In this document: positions 18,210-29,248 of the stretch, piece by piece | How the letters are laid out: every line of letters starts with the position of its first letter | Numbering within the stretch: position 1 is the stretch's first letter | NCBI GenBank assembly: GCA_964036045.1 | Contig: OZ038384.1 | Span: forward strand, 49,452,843 to 49,516,842 | DNA length: 64,000 bases | Direction: 5' to 3' | Origin: Eutreptiella sp. 'Long Island Sound 2002' | Lineage: Eukaryota; Euglenozoa; Euglenophyceae; Eutreptiales; Eutreptiaceae | Translations under genes and position numbers: made by a program | The notes under the pieces: generated by a model | What the model was told of the DNA's origin: nothing | The model's database searches: none | What the model saw: the letters and a program-made list of their open reading frames with translations, nothing else

Positions 18210-20364
18210 TTAGGGGGTTTGGCATCTCTTGCAGGGCTGAAAAATAGCGGTTTTCAGGTTGCTACTTAGCAATTTGTTGCTGTACCACGATAGGGGTTCA
18301 GTTGTGGGGAAGCCGTAATGAAAGTGCGCGGTTGAACTCGGTTGAACCACGGTTTCACTTGGGTAATTCAAGGGTACCTGATCCAAATGAGCACGTAAGG
18401 TAGAGGCTACTGCCTGAGAAAGCTCCTGCTGGGATTGCTGCAGCCCTGGACTTTGAGCTCGCAAGTCCTGCACTTGAGCCACCAGAGATTGGATGCAGGT
18501 TTCATAGTGCACCATACACCTGGGACCGTCACAGGTGTGCTTCCATTCAGCCTCCCCCCGTGTTTGAGCGGGGCCCCTAGAATGTCGAAACGAGGGACTC
18601 CCACCCCCGCGAGGAGGAGATGAACCTCCAACGCCTCTGCCAGCAGCCCCCCCGGCCACGGAGGGACCAGAGGGCCCCCCCGCAGGGCAAAACGAGGGTG
18701 TGCGCCGCGCAGCGACAGGTGCAGGCGCCCCCCCACTAGAGGAATGTTCCCCCCCCGAGCCCCCACCATGGGATGGTCGAATCAGGTACGGGATTCCGTT
18801 CAGGTACTCGTTGTATGCCCCCGGACTGGGTGACGGAGGAGAGGAAATACGACGGACAGGCTTCAGCTGCAGGGGTGGCAGTGGGGATTCCTCCACCACA
18901 ATATACTGTGGCGACTTATGAACCACCGTAGATGATGGGGCTTGCGGATGGGAAGCAAAAACAGGCTCCGGGCCGGTCGCAACCTCTGGACCCCCCCCGC
19001 CCAATTGGGCAGCACCCGCGGTTGGGGGTCCTCCATAAGAAACGTAGTTGAGGGAGGAGAGACCAAATTTATTGGGAGTTGCTGAAACTTCCCCCACTGG
19101 ATTCTCTCCCCCGCAGCACAGATTTTTAACCTTCGGCACAGCCGGGAAATCATCTACCAGGGATGGACGATCTTTCGTGCCACTCATGGGCACCGGGGAC
19201 GTAGCACCAGCCCGTTCCTCCGTAAGCTCCGGAGATTCCATGACAAGACACGGGCGGTATTTGACGCCGCTCATAGGCACAGGGGATTCCTCCACCACAA
19301 TGCACTGAGGGGCCGGAGAGTCCTCCACCATGTGGTAGTGGGGCGCCGGGGATTCCTTCACAAGCATGGGGCGATTCCTGGTCCCTGACATAGGTTCGGG
19401 CGGTGCAGCCAACGAGGCAACGGAAAAAGGGGAATGACGCAGTTCGTGATGTTCCAGCACCCCAATCTCCTTCTCCTCATCGCCGTTCCCCTGTTCCAAC
19501 GCCAGGGGGAACCACAGGTCACACTCATCCTCCTCGATATGTGTGGGGGATTCCTCGATGACTGAAGGATTCAGCGTGGATCCGCTTGGGGGATAGGGAT
19601 CAGACCGCAAAGAAAGGAGATTCCTCCACCAGGGAGGGACACCGGCGCGATCCGCTCATTGGAGTGGGTGACGATTGCACCATAGTGGGTTTCCGCCTGG
19701 TCCCCGACAGGGCCTGCTGGATTACGGCCACGGCTTCACGAGCCGGACCTGGATGACCATGGGGATCAGGTGTGAGCGGGCCCACCCCACGGTTTTTGGC
19801 GTCGAGTTGGTCAACAATAGGGCTGATGGGCCCTGTCGCAAACAGGTTCTTCCTGACCTGGGGCTCTGGCAACCCCCCTAGCGACAGAGGAGCGTCAGAG
19901 TGGACCACGATGGGGCCCATTGAGGAAGCCATCGTACCCCAGTCGGCAGTGCGCGAGGGTGCAGCTTTCGTACGCTCGATCACCCTAGCAGATGATTCGA
20001 TCAATGCCCGATTCTCGGCGCTAATAAACGTTCCCGTGCCTGGGAAAGGCAACTGTGGTCCTCTTAGCTCTCTCTGAGGGTGACTGTCCAATCCCCCCCA
20101 AACCATCCCAGGTACACCAGGTGGATCTCGAGGATGGAGGGCCCCGATGGGAACATTCGGGGATTTCGGAGACTTGGAATCCATAGCCACTTGGGGCTTG
20201 GCCCGTTTTCGCGGCCCCTGCCCGGTCGATGGGGTCAGGGCCCAGGAGGTCCTGAGAGTGGGGACCTCCAAACCCTCAGCTATCCCTCCCGGGGAAGAGA
20301 TTTTGACTTGAAGTTGGTCCACAATTTCGCGGACTGATCGCTTTCTGCGATGCCAAGCGCCCAA
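18210..20364 (-). pseudogene. Pro/Ser-rich protein with VEESP / PMSGxxxRPxLV repeats
   Basis: Two overlapping frames (20,364-19,600 and 19,610-18,210) form one protein of about 720 residues with a one-base shift near 19,605. The join is supported by repeats on both sides: PMSGSRRCPSLVEESP before it; PMSGTRNRPMLVKESP, PMSGVKYRPCLVMESP and PMSGTKDRPSLVDDFP after it. Shorter relatives are PSVIEESP, CIVVEESPVP and YIVVEESPLP. A Gly/Ser/Pro-rich part is followed by CMVHYETCIQSLVAQVQDLR, a predicted coiled coil with a CxxH-like start, near 18,500. I do not recognise the family. Lack of a clear slippery heptamer makes an indel more likely than programmed frameshifting. It might be a gag-like protein of an unidentified element. 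Confidence 0.5.
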
Positions 20365-21660
20365 CAGAGAGGAAAAACTTTCGCCTCTGCTGCCCTGAAA
20401 CTAGACCGTATGGTCAGGAGCAGAGGTCGCAGTTGCATGGGCAGCAATATTGCATGGCAAAGGATACATAACGATGGTGTTGACAGAATAGTATCCTGCA
20501 AAGAGATATGGTTCACATAGCCAATTAAATACCTGATATGCACATATGAGAAATCCACCCTATTATCCACTAATTCATATACCTACAAAAGATCCAAGAT
20601 CGTATGTTCCTAACAAGGGAATGGAATATAATATACATTAGTCCCATATATAGGGCCATACGATGATCCCTTAAGGGTAATATGCTACGGTAGGGTTGTG
20701 ACCTGCTTCACCGCTCCACTCTCGCTTTTTTCGCCCTCCATCTCCCTGCAGGCTGGAGCAGGCTTCAAGTCAAGAAGCAAGTCAAGTCAAAGTCAAAAAA
20801 CCAGAAAAAGACGACAAAGACGACACCAGCAACGACGGCGAGGTTGCGGGGTAGGAAGTAATCAGTAATGCCGAAATGGTCTTGCTGCGTGCCTGCGTGC
20901 CTGCATTGGGTAGTGTATAATTTCATTCACTTTCAAAACCCAAGGAGGTGAAAGCAAACAAACACAGGCAACAAACCAAACAAGGCAGCAGGACAGGACA
21001 CCACAGCACCACACGGAAGCACAGCACCACGGGGCGAAGCACAGGGAGCAGGGCACCAAGAGATAAAACGATGTAAAATGAGATAAAATGGGGTGGTTGT
21101 CAGCTCCTGTCGCGCGCGCTGGACCGAAGCGCCAGAGTGAAAATATGGAATTTTCTGAATAGCTGAGATAAAGGGTAATTAGCACAAAAAAGGGCTAGGC
21201 AAGAAAGTGCGCGGCGAAACGCGGAAAAACGCGAAGGAAAATGTTTTGAGCTAAGTTAGTTGAATAGTTAACGCTGTAAAAACTGTAGCAAACGTAGGAG
21301 TATCACACCGTGCCCCTCGCCCACTAACACGCCGTATACGTAGAGAAAAACGCTCCGCGAGCAGCGCGTAAAAACCGAAAAAAATTTGTCTAAGACGCTA
21401 CGCCCCTGAACTCGCGCCTCTCACTTTGTCTTCTTCTCCATGTACCTCCCCTTCTCGTTTCCACCCCACTCTCGCCGTTTTGCCCTCTGTCTCGCTGCAG
21501 GCAAGTCAAGTTGAGTTAATCTCAATAAAAGACGACACCACCAACGACAACGCCGCCGTCGAGGTCGCGGGGCAGCACGTAAGACTGCGACGCGGCAATG
21601 GTCTTGCTGCCTGCCTGCGTGCGTGTGTTGGGTAGTGTACAGCTTTCTAGTGCGAAACAT
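20365..21660. repeat. Non-coding region with two diverged copies of a ~320-bp segment
   Basis: 20,705-21,030 and 21,445-21,760 share CACTCTCGC, CTGCAGG, AAGTCAAG, GACGACACCA, AATGGTCTTGCTGC and TTGGGTAGTGTA in the same order. Each leads into CAGCAC-rich sequence. The segment between them (21,070-21,440) and 20,365-20,700 shows nothing I can name. Confidence 0.6.
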
Positions 21661-23100
21661 TTCAATTTTTCTTTTTAAAATTTTTCAAAATCGATTTCAA
21701 AGTTGGAGAGACACATGCAGCAAAAGACAACACACAGCACAGCCCAGCAGCACAGCACCACAGGGCAGCACAGCACCATGGGACACAGCAAAGGAAAGGA
21801 CAAGCACAAACACCACCGCAAACAGACGGCAGAGCACGACAGCACAGCACCACACGACAGCACAGCACCACAGAACACAACACAGGGGAGCAGGGCACCA
21901 CAGCAAACCACACCAACCACAGGGAAGCAGGTCACACGGCCAGACAGGGGCACTGACACCGAAACACGCCACCAGAGGACAACTGCGGGCAACCGGACCC
22001 TGCCCGGACCACAGGACAACACAGGAAACAGGACAACACACCAGGGCACCAGGCACCACAAACAGCGCAGACCACAGGAACAGCACAACGCAAGCGCGCC
22101 AGAACAGCGCAGCACAGCACTGCACAGAGCGGAGAGGTCAGGGAACACGCAGCACAACACCTCAGGACACACACAGCACACACACACAGCACAAAGCACA
22201 GCGGCAAACAACAGCAGGCACCAACACACCACGGCAAAACAGACACAGCACAGAGCACACAGCGTGGGGGAACACCACAAAACACAGCGCCAGAAAGCAC
22301 AGGGGCCCAGCACGACAGACAGCGCCCAAGGGCACAACACAGCAAGCAACGGCACCAAACGAGCGAAACAACACAACACGGCACAAAACAGCACAACGCC
22401 GGGCGGAGCAACGCGCGGCGACGCGGCGCAGCACCGCACCAAGGAACACAGCACAGCACGGCACACCACGCGGCATTGCAGATCAAAACCAACAGCAAAC
22501 CACAACGCGAACAACGCAGTAAGACGACACACCCAGAGACACGGCAGAACACGCAGCGGACAGCACAGCACAAAAAAAAAGAAAAAGAAAACGGCCCCAA
22601 AGAGCACTGCACGGCAACCCACAACACAGCAAGGCGAGGCACCACAGCACAGCACGCAGCACAGAACAGGGCCACACGGCACCGCAAAACACCAGAAGGG
22701 AGGGCGGCACAGGGCGGCGATACTGGACAAGGCACAACGCGCGCACCAGAGGGGGGGGGAGGGGCAGCAGGCGGCGAGAACCGCCCACAAACGCCAAGCA
22801 AGGAGGCAGGAGCAAAGCAGCGGAGGAGAAACACGGAACACCTAGCGGAAGCGAAGACAACCGCGACACACACACCAGGGGCGGGGGAAAGGGCAGCAAC
22901 CGCAAGGGAGCAGCCACAGGAGCACACGGAGAGCCGAGCAGCAGGAGACCAACAAAACAGACAGGGCGGGGGGAAAGGCAGAAAAAGCGGCAAAAAAACG
23001 AAAAAGCGAGAGGGGGGGAAAACAGGAGAAGGAGGGCGTGAGGAAAGAAAGACCAAATAAAGCAGGCCACAAGGAAAAAAAACCAAGGAAAAGAACAAAA
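21661..23100 (+). repeat. CAGCAC-rich dispersed repeat, copy 1
   Basis: A/C-rich, stop-poor sequence dominated by CAGCACAGC and ACACAGCACAAAGC words. Part of it (about 22,080-22,350) is collinear with 53,470-53,760, so it is a dispersed repeat. Long open frames on both strands result from the absence of T in one strand and are not coding evidence. 22,850-23,100 is A/G-rich low-complexity sequence. Confidence 0.7.
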
Positions 23101-23950
23101 AGGGGGGGGGACAGCGCCAGGGCCACGGGCTCCCGGGGCCGGAAACGAAAGAAAGCAAGAGACAAGGGAGCGCAGAGAGAGGGAGGAAAAAAAAGGAAGG
23201 CAAAGAAAAGGCCAAGCGGAGGGCAACCCCGGCCCAGAGGGCGCCGAGCAAAGCAGAAGGACAAAGGGGCCACAGGAAAGGTTGAGGCGCACCAAAACGC
23301 ACCCAGGAGGCCGGCCCGCCTGACCCGGCCAAGAAAAGCACGCACACGCACACACGCCCGGGACCCGGGCGTGGCGTCCTCCGGCCCGCAAGGGGAGGTG
23401 TCCGCATCCACAGGAAACAGCCCCGGTGCGGCGGACGAGTCGCCTGTGGAACGACGGACGGTATGGGAAACCGGACGAGTCAGTGACCGGGTCCGCACAC
23501 GCAAACCACCGCAGCGCACGCAGCCCGAGACAGACGCCGGATGGGCCCGCCAGGGACAACCCCGTGGCGGGGCCCCGAACGGGTACGACGCAGAGCGAGC
23601 CCAGCGCTCCTGCCTCGTCGGGGGCCAGCGCCAGGCACATTGTGCCCAGTTCTCGGCTGGCCTCCGCGTGCCCCGCGCAGCCGCCCAGTAAATCCGGGGG
23701 CGAAAGCCCCCCGGGATGGGGGAAGGCACCACGGTGTCGGGAAAGCCAATTTGCGCACCGAGAGCGACCGGACCAGACGAGGCGCGCCGCACCTCGTGGG
23801 GCCACGAGGCACGACAGAGGGGCACGCCGTCGGCCACAACAAAGGCACACGGACGGGTGCCAAGCAACACCGGCCGACCGGGACCGCAAACCCGGACAGC
23901 GTGCACAACACGCAGCAAACCTTGCACGCGAACAGGGGTCACGCCACACT
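23101..23950. other. GC-rich stretch without identifiable gene
   Basis: No conserved motif found in six frames. It is bracketed by the CAGCAC repeat and by minisatellites, and is probably untranslated retroelement sequence. Confidence 0.35.
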
Positions 23951-23954
23951 CGCT

Positions 23955-24165
23955 GCCGTCCAGATGGACGTGTGCGCACCCGGTAGCGAACCCAGACCCT
24001 ACCGGCTAGAGAACAGCCGCCGTCGGGATGGATGTGTTTGACCCCGGAGGGTACACAGCCCCTGCCAGCTATGAAACGGCCGCCGTCCGGATGGGCGTGT
24101 GCGCGCCCGGAGGGTACAAAGCCCCTGCCGGCTACGAAAAGTCGCCGTCCGGATGGACAAGTGCA
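23955..24165 (+). repeat. 63-bp tandem repeat, about 3.5 copies
   Basis: GCCGTCCGGATGG recurs at 23,956, 24,020, 24,083 and 24,145, with CCCGGAGGGTACA and GCCCCTGCCGGCTA in each unit. Confidence 0.8.
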
Positions 24166-24214
24166 CGCCCCGCAGCGACGCCTGGCACACGCAACACAGC
24201 ACACCCAGCGCGCA

Positions 24215-24950
24215 CACCTCTGAACAGGAGCCAAGTGGCCCAGGAGACCGCACACACAACACAGAGCAAAACACACCGAGCGAGCGCACCGGTGAGCAGG
24301 AGCCAAGTGGCCCATGACACTGCGCACCCGACACAACACGCCGAGCAAGCACACCAGTGAACAGGAGCCAAGTGGCCCAGGACACCGCGCACGCAACACA
24401 ACACACAGGACGTGCGCACCGGTGGACAGGACCCAAGTGGCCCAGAACATCGCACACACAGCACAACACACGGTGCGTGCGCACCGGTGAACAAGAGCCA
24501 AGTGGCCCAAGACACCGCACGCGCAGCACAACACACCAAGCGTGCACACTGGTGAACAGGAGCCAAGTGGCCCAAGACACCGCACACCAACACAACACAC
24601 GGAGCGTACACGCCGCTGAACAGGAGCGAAGTGGCCCAGGACACCGCACACACAGCACAACACACCGAGCGTGCGCACCGGTGAACGGAGGACAACTGGT
24701 CCAGGACACCACACACGCAACACAACACGCCAGGCGAGCACACCGGTGAACAGGAGCCACGTGACCCAGGACACCGCACCCGCAATACAACGCACCGAGC
24801 GAGCACACCGGTGAACAGGAGCCAAGTGGCCCAGGACACCGCATACGGAACAGAACGCACTGAGCGTGCACACCGGTAAACAGGAGCCAAGTGGCCCAGG
24901 ATGCCGCACACGAAACACAACAGGCCGAGTGTGCAAACCGATGAACAGGA
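24215..24950 (+). repeat. 65-bp satellite array, locus 1
   Basis: About eleven units at a regular 65-bp spacing (72 for the first), each with GAACAGGAGCCAAGTGGCCC, AGGACACCGCACAC, AACACAACAC and CACCGGTG. The array ends directly at the (GGTA)n tail of A2. The same satellite, same orientation, is at 51,664-52,545. Confidence 0.9.
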
Positions 24951-24970
24951 GGTAGGTAGGTAGATAGGTG
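24951..24970 (-). repeat. (ACCT)n 3' tail of A2
   Basis: GGTAGGTAGGTAGATAGGT on the plus strand, i.e. an (ACCT)n tail on the element strand, as at 56,164-56,184 and 53,107-53,123. Confidence 0.8.
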
Positions 24971-25171
24971 CGGTCGGTCGTGGAGAGGCGCCCCACGGTT
25001 CCCACTGGTGGCGTCCATGTGACGAACAGGAAGAGGGTCCGTGCATGAAGAGGGGAGGCGGCTTACATCCCGCTAGAACTGACTGTTGGCCCCCAACAAA
25101 GCGGCCCTGATCGCCGCCGGCGTGACTTGCTTGTCTCGCCAGGAGGGTGTTCCCCCGTGCTTGCGCACGTC

Positions 25172-25186
25172 CCCTCCTTTGGGCGG
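25172..25186 (+). repeat. Left 15-bp target-site duplication of the SINE
   Basis: CCCTCCTTTGGGCGG is repeated exactly at 25,477-25,491. The related 3' fragment (inverse of about 55,910-55,950) has only one copy, so it shows the empty site. Confidence 0.9.
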
Positions 25187-25476
25187 AGAGAAGGTCTCGT
25201 AGTTCAGCGGTCATGCACGTGACGCCTGAACTAAAGGTGCTCGGTTCGAATCCCGGTGGAGGCCGATCGCAGTATCCTAGGCGCTAGGGTGTCGGTGACC
25301 CCGCGAGCCGGAAGGGAAGCTGCGTCGGTTCGAACCCCGTTGGGGGCGGAACGCAGTGTCCTAGGCGCTAGGGTGTCGGTGACCCCGCGAGCCGGAAGGG
25401 ATGCTGCGAGGGACAGGTAGGGATCACTGATACGCTGGAGTTCGGAGATCGCCCGAGCAACTTACCTTTACCTTTA
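25187..25476 (+). mobile_element. tRNA-derived SINE inserted in the A2 3' region
   Basis: A 290-bp insertion flanked by perfect 15-bp duplications. Its first 78 bp are tRNA-like: GGTCTCG (25,193-25,199) can pair with GGAGGCC (25,258-25,264), exactly 72 nt end to end. It has a perfect Pol III box A and box B, but no good anticodon stem, so it is tRNA-derived and not a functional tRNA. The body includes an 84-bp direct duplication (offset 25,268/25,352) with a second box-B-like GGTTCGAACCC at 25,328. It ends in TTACCTTTACCTTTAC, a simple-repeat tail similar in strand sense to the (ACCT)n tails of family A, suggesting mobilisation by such a LINE. Confidence 0.85.
25200..25253 (+). promoter_or_regulatory. 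Internal Pol III promoter: box A and box B
   Basis: Box A TAGTTCAGCGG (25,200-25,210) fits TRGYNNARNGG at every position. Box B GGTTCGAATCC (25,243-25,253) fits GGTTCGANTCC at every position. The spacing is that of a tRNA gene. Confidence 0.85.
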
Positions 25477-25491
25477 CCCTCCTTTGGGCGG
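25477..25491 (+). repeat. Right 15-bp target-site duplication of the SINE
   Basis: Exact repeat of 25,172-25,186 following the TTTACC tail. Confidence 0.9.
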
Positions 25492-25770
25492 AACCCTAGA
25501 GGTTCACCGGACTTCCTGACGTATCCCGTTTCCAAGGCATGCATGCACGTTCTCGGTACTAGGGTTCCGAGGCGCTTGGGTGTCGCACGCTCCGCCTCGA
25601 GTCCGAAAGCAGCGCAGGCCTTAGGAACCAGCCTTACCCCGGGGCTCCGGATCTCGTTTGGCCGGGTCAGCTGCATGGCACGGGCTGCCTCAGTGCCTGG
25701 GCTGTGGACACTGGGTGTCCTACTGTTGTGTGGCGTTTGTGTTTGGGTCCGGGTTGTGCTTGGGTGTGGG
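25492..25770 (-). other. A2 3' region shared with the plus-strand 3' fragment
   Basis: Inverse match to about 55,680-55,915, including CTCAGTGCCTGGGCTGT and TTTGGCCGGGTCAGCTGCAT. No reading frame is conserved between the two copies that I can see, so it is probably 3' untranslated. Confidence 0.7.
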
Positions 25771-26700
25771 TTTAGGTAACCCCGCCAGTCCTGGCTGGGG
25801 TCTGCGGCGGGTGTGTTTGGGTAGGGTTTGTGGTGCCGCTCCTCTTTTGCCGGCTGGGGTTTGTGGTGTTTGTGGTTGGGCTTAGGTTTCGGCCTGCTTT
25901 TGACACGTGCATGGTTGCATGCGTGCTCCGTCTGCACCCCGCCGTTTCCGGTTCCGGTGTGTGGTGCGGGCGTGCGTGTTGGGGTTTGGGTTTCTGCTGC
26001 GCCCCGCCACTCCTTGGGGGGTGTTGGGGTGCGTGTGTGCTCGTGCGCCCGTCCCGCGCGGTCTTCGCACCTCCTGGTTAGGGGTGCTGTGCGGGGGTGC
26101 GTGTTTGTGGGCACGCCCCGCTTGTTCCCCGCCTTTCCTGGACGGTGTGTGCTGTGTGGGCGTGCGTGCTGGGCCCGGGTCTCAGCTGTGCCCCGCTCTT
26201 CTTGGTTGGGCTGTCGGGGTGTGTTTTTTTTTTCCGGCGTGTCTTGCTTTGGCTTTGTGGTGTTCGTCGCTGGCCGTCCCTGTCCCGGGCCTTGTGGTCC
26301 CTGTCCCCCCATCCCCCCTCTTTCGGGCTGGGTTGCTGGCTCCTTTTTTTTTTTCCAGCGCGGCGTGTGTCTGCGCGTTTTGGTTGTCCCCTTTTCTGTT
26401 GGGCCGCTGTTCCTGGCTTGGTGTTGCCGGTTTTGGCTGGGTGGTCCCCCTGTGCCCCTTTGGAAGTCCTGTCTTCGGTGCCTTCTGGGTGGGGAGTTTG
26501 GCCGCCTCTTGTGGTGTTGGCGCGCGGTTTGGTGGCTGTCGGCCGTTCCCTCGTCCCCCCCCCTCCCCCCCTGTTGTTGTTTTTTTTTTGGGGGGGTCTG
26601 CCTGTTCCTCCCTCTGCCTTCCCTGGGCTGGCGCACGCACTGGCCCGCATTCAGTGAGGTCTTCCGGGTTGCTGTTGGCGGTTGCGTTCTGCTTGGCCGT
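25771..26700 (-). repeat. Degenerate bulged-hairpin repeats in the A2 3' region
   Basis: The best unit is CCCCGCCAGTCCTGGCTGGGG at about 25,782; weaker relatives (GCCCCGCCACTCCTTGGGGG, GTGCCCCGC...GGTTGGGC) follow at intervals to about 26,640. Same motif as the dense arrays at 47.5-49.9 and 54.4-55.7 kb. 26,700-27,850 is GC-rich sequence collinear with A1 1-301 and 963-1,500 and contains no convincing gene. Confidence 0.6.
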
Positions 26701-27851
26701 GTCCCGGCCCCATGGGTCGGTTGGGTTATGTACACGTTGGGCTCGGCGCCCCTTCCTGCCGGGTTAGGTCCTGGCTCTACCGGCTGGGCGGCTATGCCAG
26801 GCGGCTTCGTGTGGCTCTGGGTTAGGGGGCTGGGGTTGTCCGTGTCCTTTCTCCTCCGCGGTGCCGGTCTTAACCTTCTGGTTGGTCCGCCACCGCTGTT
26901 GCCGGGCGCGCGGTGGCCCCGTGTGTGGCCCGCGGTACCGGTGTGTGGCGTGCTGGTGCGGCGCCTTCCGGGGTGGGCGGTGGCTTGTTTCGGTTAGTCC
27001 TTCAGGTTAGGGTCAGCCGTGCTGTGTTGTGCCGCTCTGTGCCGCGTCGCGTCGCGTCGCGTCATGCTGTGGCCCGTTGCGCTTTGGGGTGCGTTGTTGT
27101 GGCGCCTTGCACTGTGGCGCGCTGCGGTGCGGTGTGCCGTGCTGTCTCGTGTTGTGCCGTGGTGGGTCGGTGGAGGTCAGCCACGCCTGTGTTGTGGTGC
27201 GGAGTGCGGGTCGGAGTGTGGCTGGCTGGTGGCTGGGGGTTGTTGTTAGGTGTGGCTGGCTCGCTGGGTCCGTGTTGTGGGGGCCTAGGCCTGCCGCCCG
27301 GGCTGGTGGGTCGGGTAGGTGTTCGTGGGGTTGCCCTTCCTGGGGGCCTGTGCCTTCAATCCCGTGTCCTCTGGGGGTCCTGGTCCCTAGCCCTGGTTGC
27401 TGTGGCCGTGCCTTCGTCCTCTTCCGGCGCCTGTGAGGTGCCCTTGTGGCAGCCGGGGTCGTTGCCTGGCGGTGAGGGCGTGGTGGTGCACCGCGTGGCA
27501 GTGTTCCCTACGGCTTCCTCTGTGGGTGTTGCCCGCTCTCCCCGTGTAGGTGTGCCTTCCATCCTCCGTGTGGTTTCCGGTGGCTGGTGGGTGTGCGCTG
27601 GTGTGATCTGTACGGTGTCGGATTCTTGCTTCGACGGTGCGTGTTGGGGGTGTGCGTCCCCGGGAGTTGTGCGGCATTCGCTAGGGGTCGGGCGGCGCTG
27701 GTCCCTCCGTCGTGGTATGCCCTTCGTGGTTTTGGGTCGTGGCGCCTGCCGTGGTGCCCTCTTCCTCTGTGCCTCGGTCCCCGCTCCTGCCCCTTTGTGG
27801 TCCTTGGGTGGTTTCCTGCCCCCACTTTGTGTTCCTTCCGGTGCCTCGTCC

Positions 27852-29248
27852 CTATGAGCGCCTGCCCCTCACCTGAGGCCCCTCCGTGCCCCTTTGCCTG
27901 AGTGTCCCTTGCTGCCCCTTGCCCTCCCCTTGCCTGTGCCCTTCCCCTTCCCGGTGTGGTGGTGGTGGGCTGGGGGGGGGGCGCCGATGGCCCAGGCCTG
28001 TGGGTGGGTGGCCTGGAGCCATTGGCGGAGGGTTCGGAGGGTGTAGGGAGGGCGGAGGCCCTGGACTGTGTCGCGGAGGAGGGCCTCCCATGCCGCTTGC
28101 GGCATGATTGCCTCCGGGGCGGACTCTTTCGGGTCGGCGGGCGTGCGGGTGCGCACCTCCTCGAATGTGTGCACCATGTGCACCCCTTCTCGCCTTCCCG
28201 CACCCCCGGCCAACTTCACCCAGCGGCAGAGCTCCTGCAAAGCGGGGGCAGACCACCAGGCGAGGTGGGCGGGGGCACGGGGGGGGGAGGGGTCTGAGCT
28301 CGAGGTCCTGGAGCAGCGGGGGGAGGACGTGGACCTGCGGTGGTGGCGGGGGTTGCGGTGCCTCGGAGAGCGGGAGCGGCGGTGGCGGGGGCTGGGGGTG
28401 GAGGACGAGTACGGGCGGAGAGGGGAACGGGACGGGGAGGTCGACATAAGGCGGCGGTGGTGTGCTTGGCGGCGCCTGGGGGAGCGGGAATGGTGGTGGC
28501 GGGGGCTGGGGGTGGTGGATGGGTATGGGCGGCGGGGAGAACGGGGAGCCCTGTCGGGGCCTGTGGGGGGAAGGGGAGGTGGACGTGGGGCGGCGGTGGC
28601 GTGCCTGGCGGCGCCGGGGGGAGCGGGAGCGGTGGTGGCGGGGGCTGGGGGTGCGGGTCGCGTACGGCCGGAGAGGGGAGCGAGAAGTCCGGTGGGGCCC
28701 GTGGGGGGAGGGGGAGGTGGACATGGGGCAGCGGTGGCGCGCGTGGTGGCGCCTGGGGGAGCGGGAGCGGCGGGGGCAGGGTCCCGGGGGGTCTTGGTGG
28801 CGCCTTGGGGAGCGGAGGCGGCGCGAGTGGGTGGTTGAGGCGCGGTGGCGGTGTGGGGAGTGTGGGCGCCGGGCGCGAGTGTGCCGTGCTGAGGGGGAGC
28901 GGAAGCGCCGCCATTTGCGGGACCGGGCCTCATCGCTCGAGTCGGGCCAGTCAGGAGGTGTTGGCGCTTCCTGAGGGGCCTCGCGTGATGCCGCCTGGTA
29001 CTGGGAGGGGGGGGGGAGGTCCCCCGTCCTCCATGGATTCGCCACATAGGGGTGTGGTGGCGGCAGCGGCCGGTGGTATGGGTCGAGTGACTGTCCCTGG
29101 CGGGATTGGGCCCCGGGGACCCCCTCGGCGTGGATGTGGTGGCCGGGGGGATAGGGTGGCTTTTACGGAGGGGGTGGCCCCTGCTGGTAGATGGGGTATG
29201 CGGGTGGAGCGCTCGGTGGCTGCCATCCCATACGCTGGTGCCTTTCAT
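27852..29248 (-). pseudogene. A2 ORF3, 3' part: RS-rich domain and conserved C-terminal domain
   Basis: Starts with the equivalent of ANPWRTGDLPPPSQY and SSDEARSRKWRRFRSP, followed by RRSRSPRRHHARHR and SPRHHRSRSPRRRQ blocks (about 28,940-28,590). A frameshift then moves to the frame with SPRHHHSRSPRRRQ, SRSPLRPYSSSTPSPRHRR and, without further interruption, PAHLAWWSAPALQELCRWV, VHMVHTFEEV, AWEALLRD and LRQWLQATHPQAW. The C-terminal domain is about 85% identical to A1 by eye, with the differences concentrated outside the hydrophobic and Trp positions, consistent with past protein-level constraint. It ends in a Gly/Lys-rich basic tail. Confidence 0.6.
28280..28890 (+). repeat. G-rich tandem repeat encoding the A2 RS domain
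   Basis: Homologous to 1,880-2,480; GGGGGAGCGGGAG and GGCGGGGGCTGGGGG units on the plus strand. Confidence 0.7.

Noticed and set aside
19595-19612. Programmed -1 frameshift site in the VEESP protein
   Set aside because: The sequence at the shift (CCTTTCTTTGCG on the minus strand) does not meet the X XXY YYZ rule and no downstream stem is evident. An indel is more likely.
21675-25214. Long Cys/Leu/Val-rich minus-strand open frames of up to 840 codons
   Set aside because: They run antisense through CAGCAC-rich and 65-bp satellite repeats that lack T on the plus strand, so stops are rare by composition. No domains, and the frames simply repeat the satellite period.
25193-25264. Functional tRNA gene
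   Set aside because: Length, acceptor stem and both Pol III boxes fit, but no acceptable anticodon stem can be formed and the T stem has mismatches. It is the head of a SINE with target duplications.
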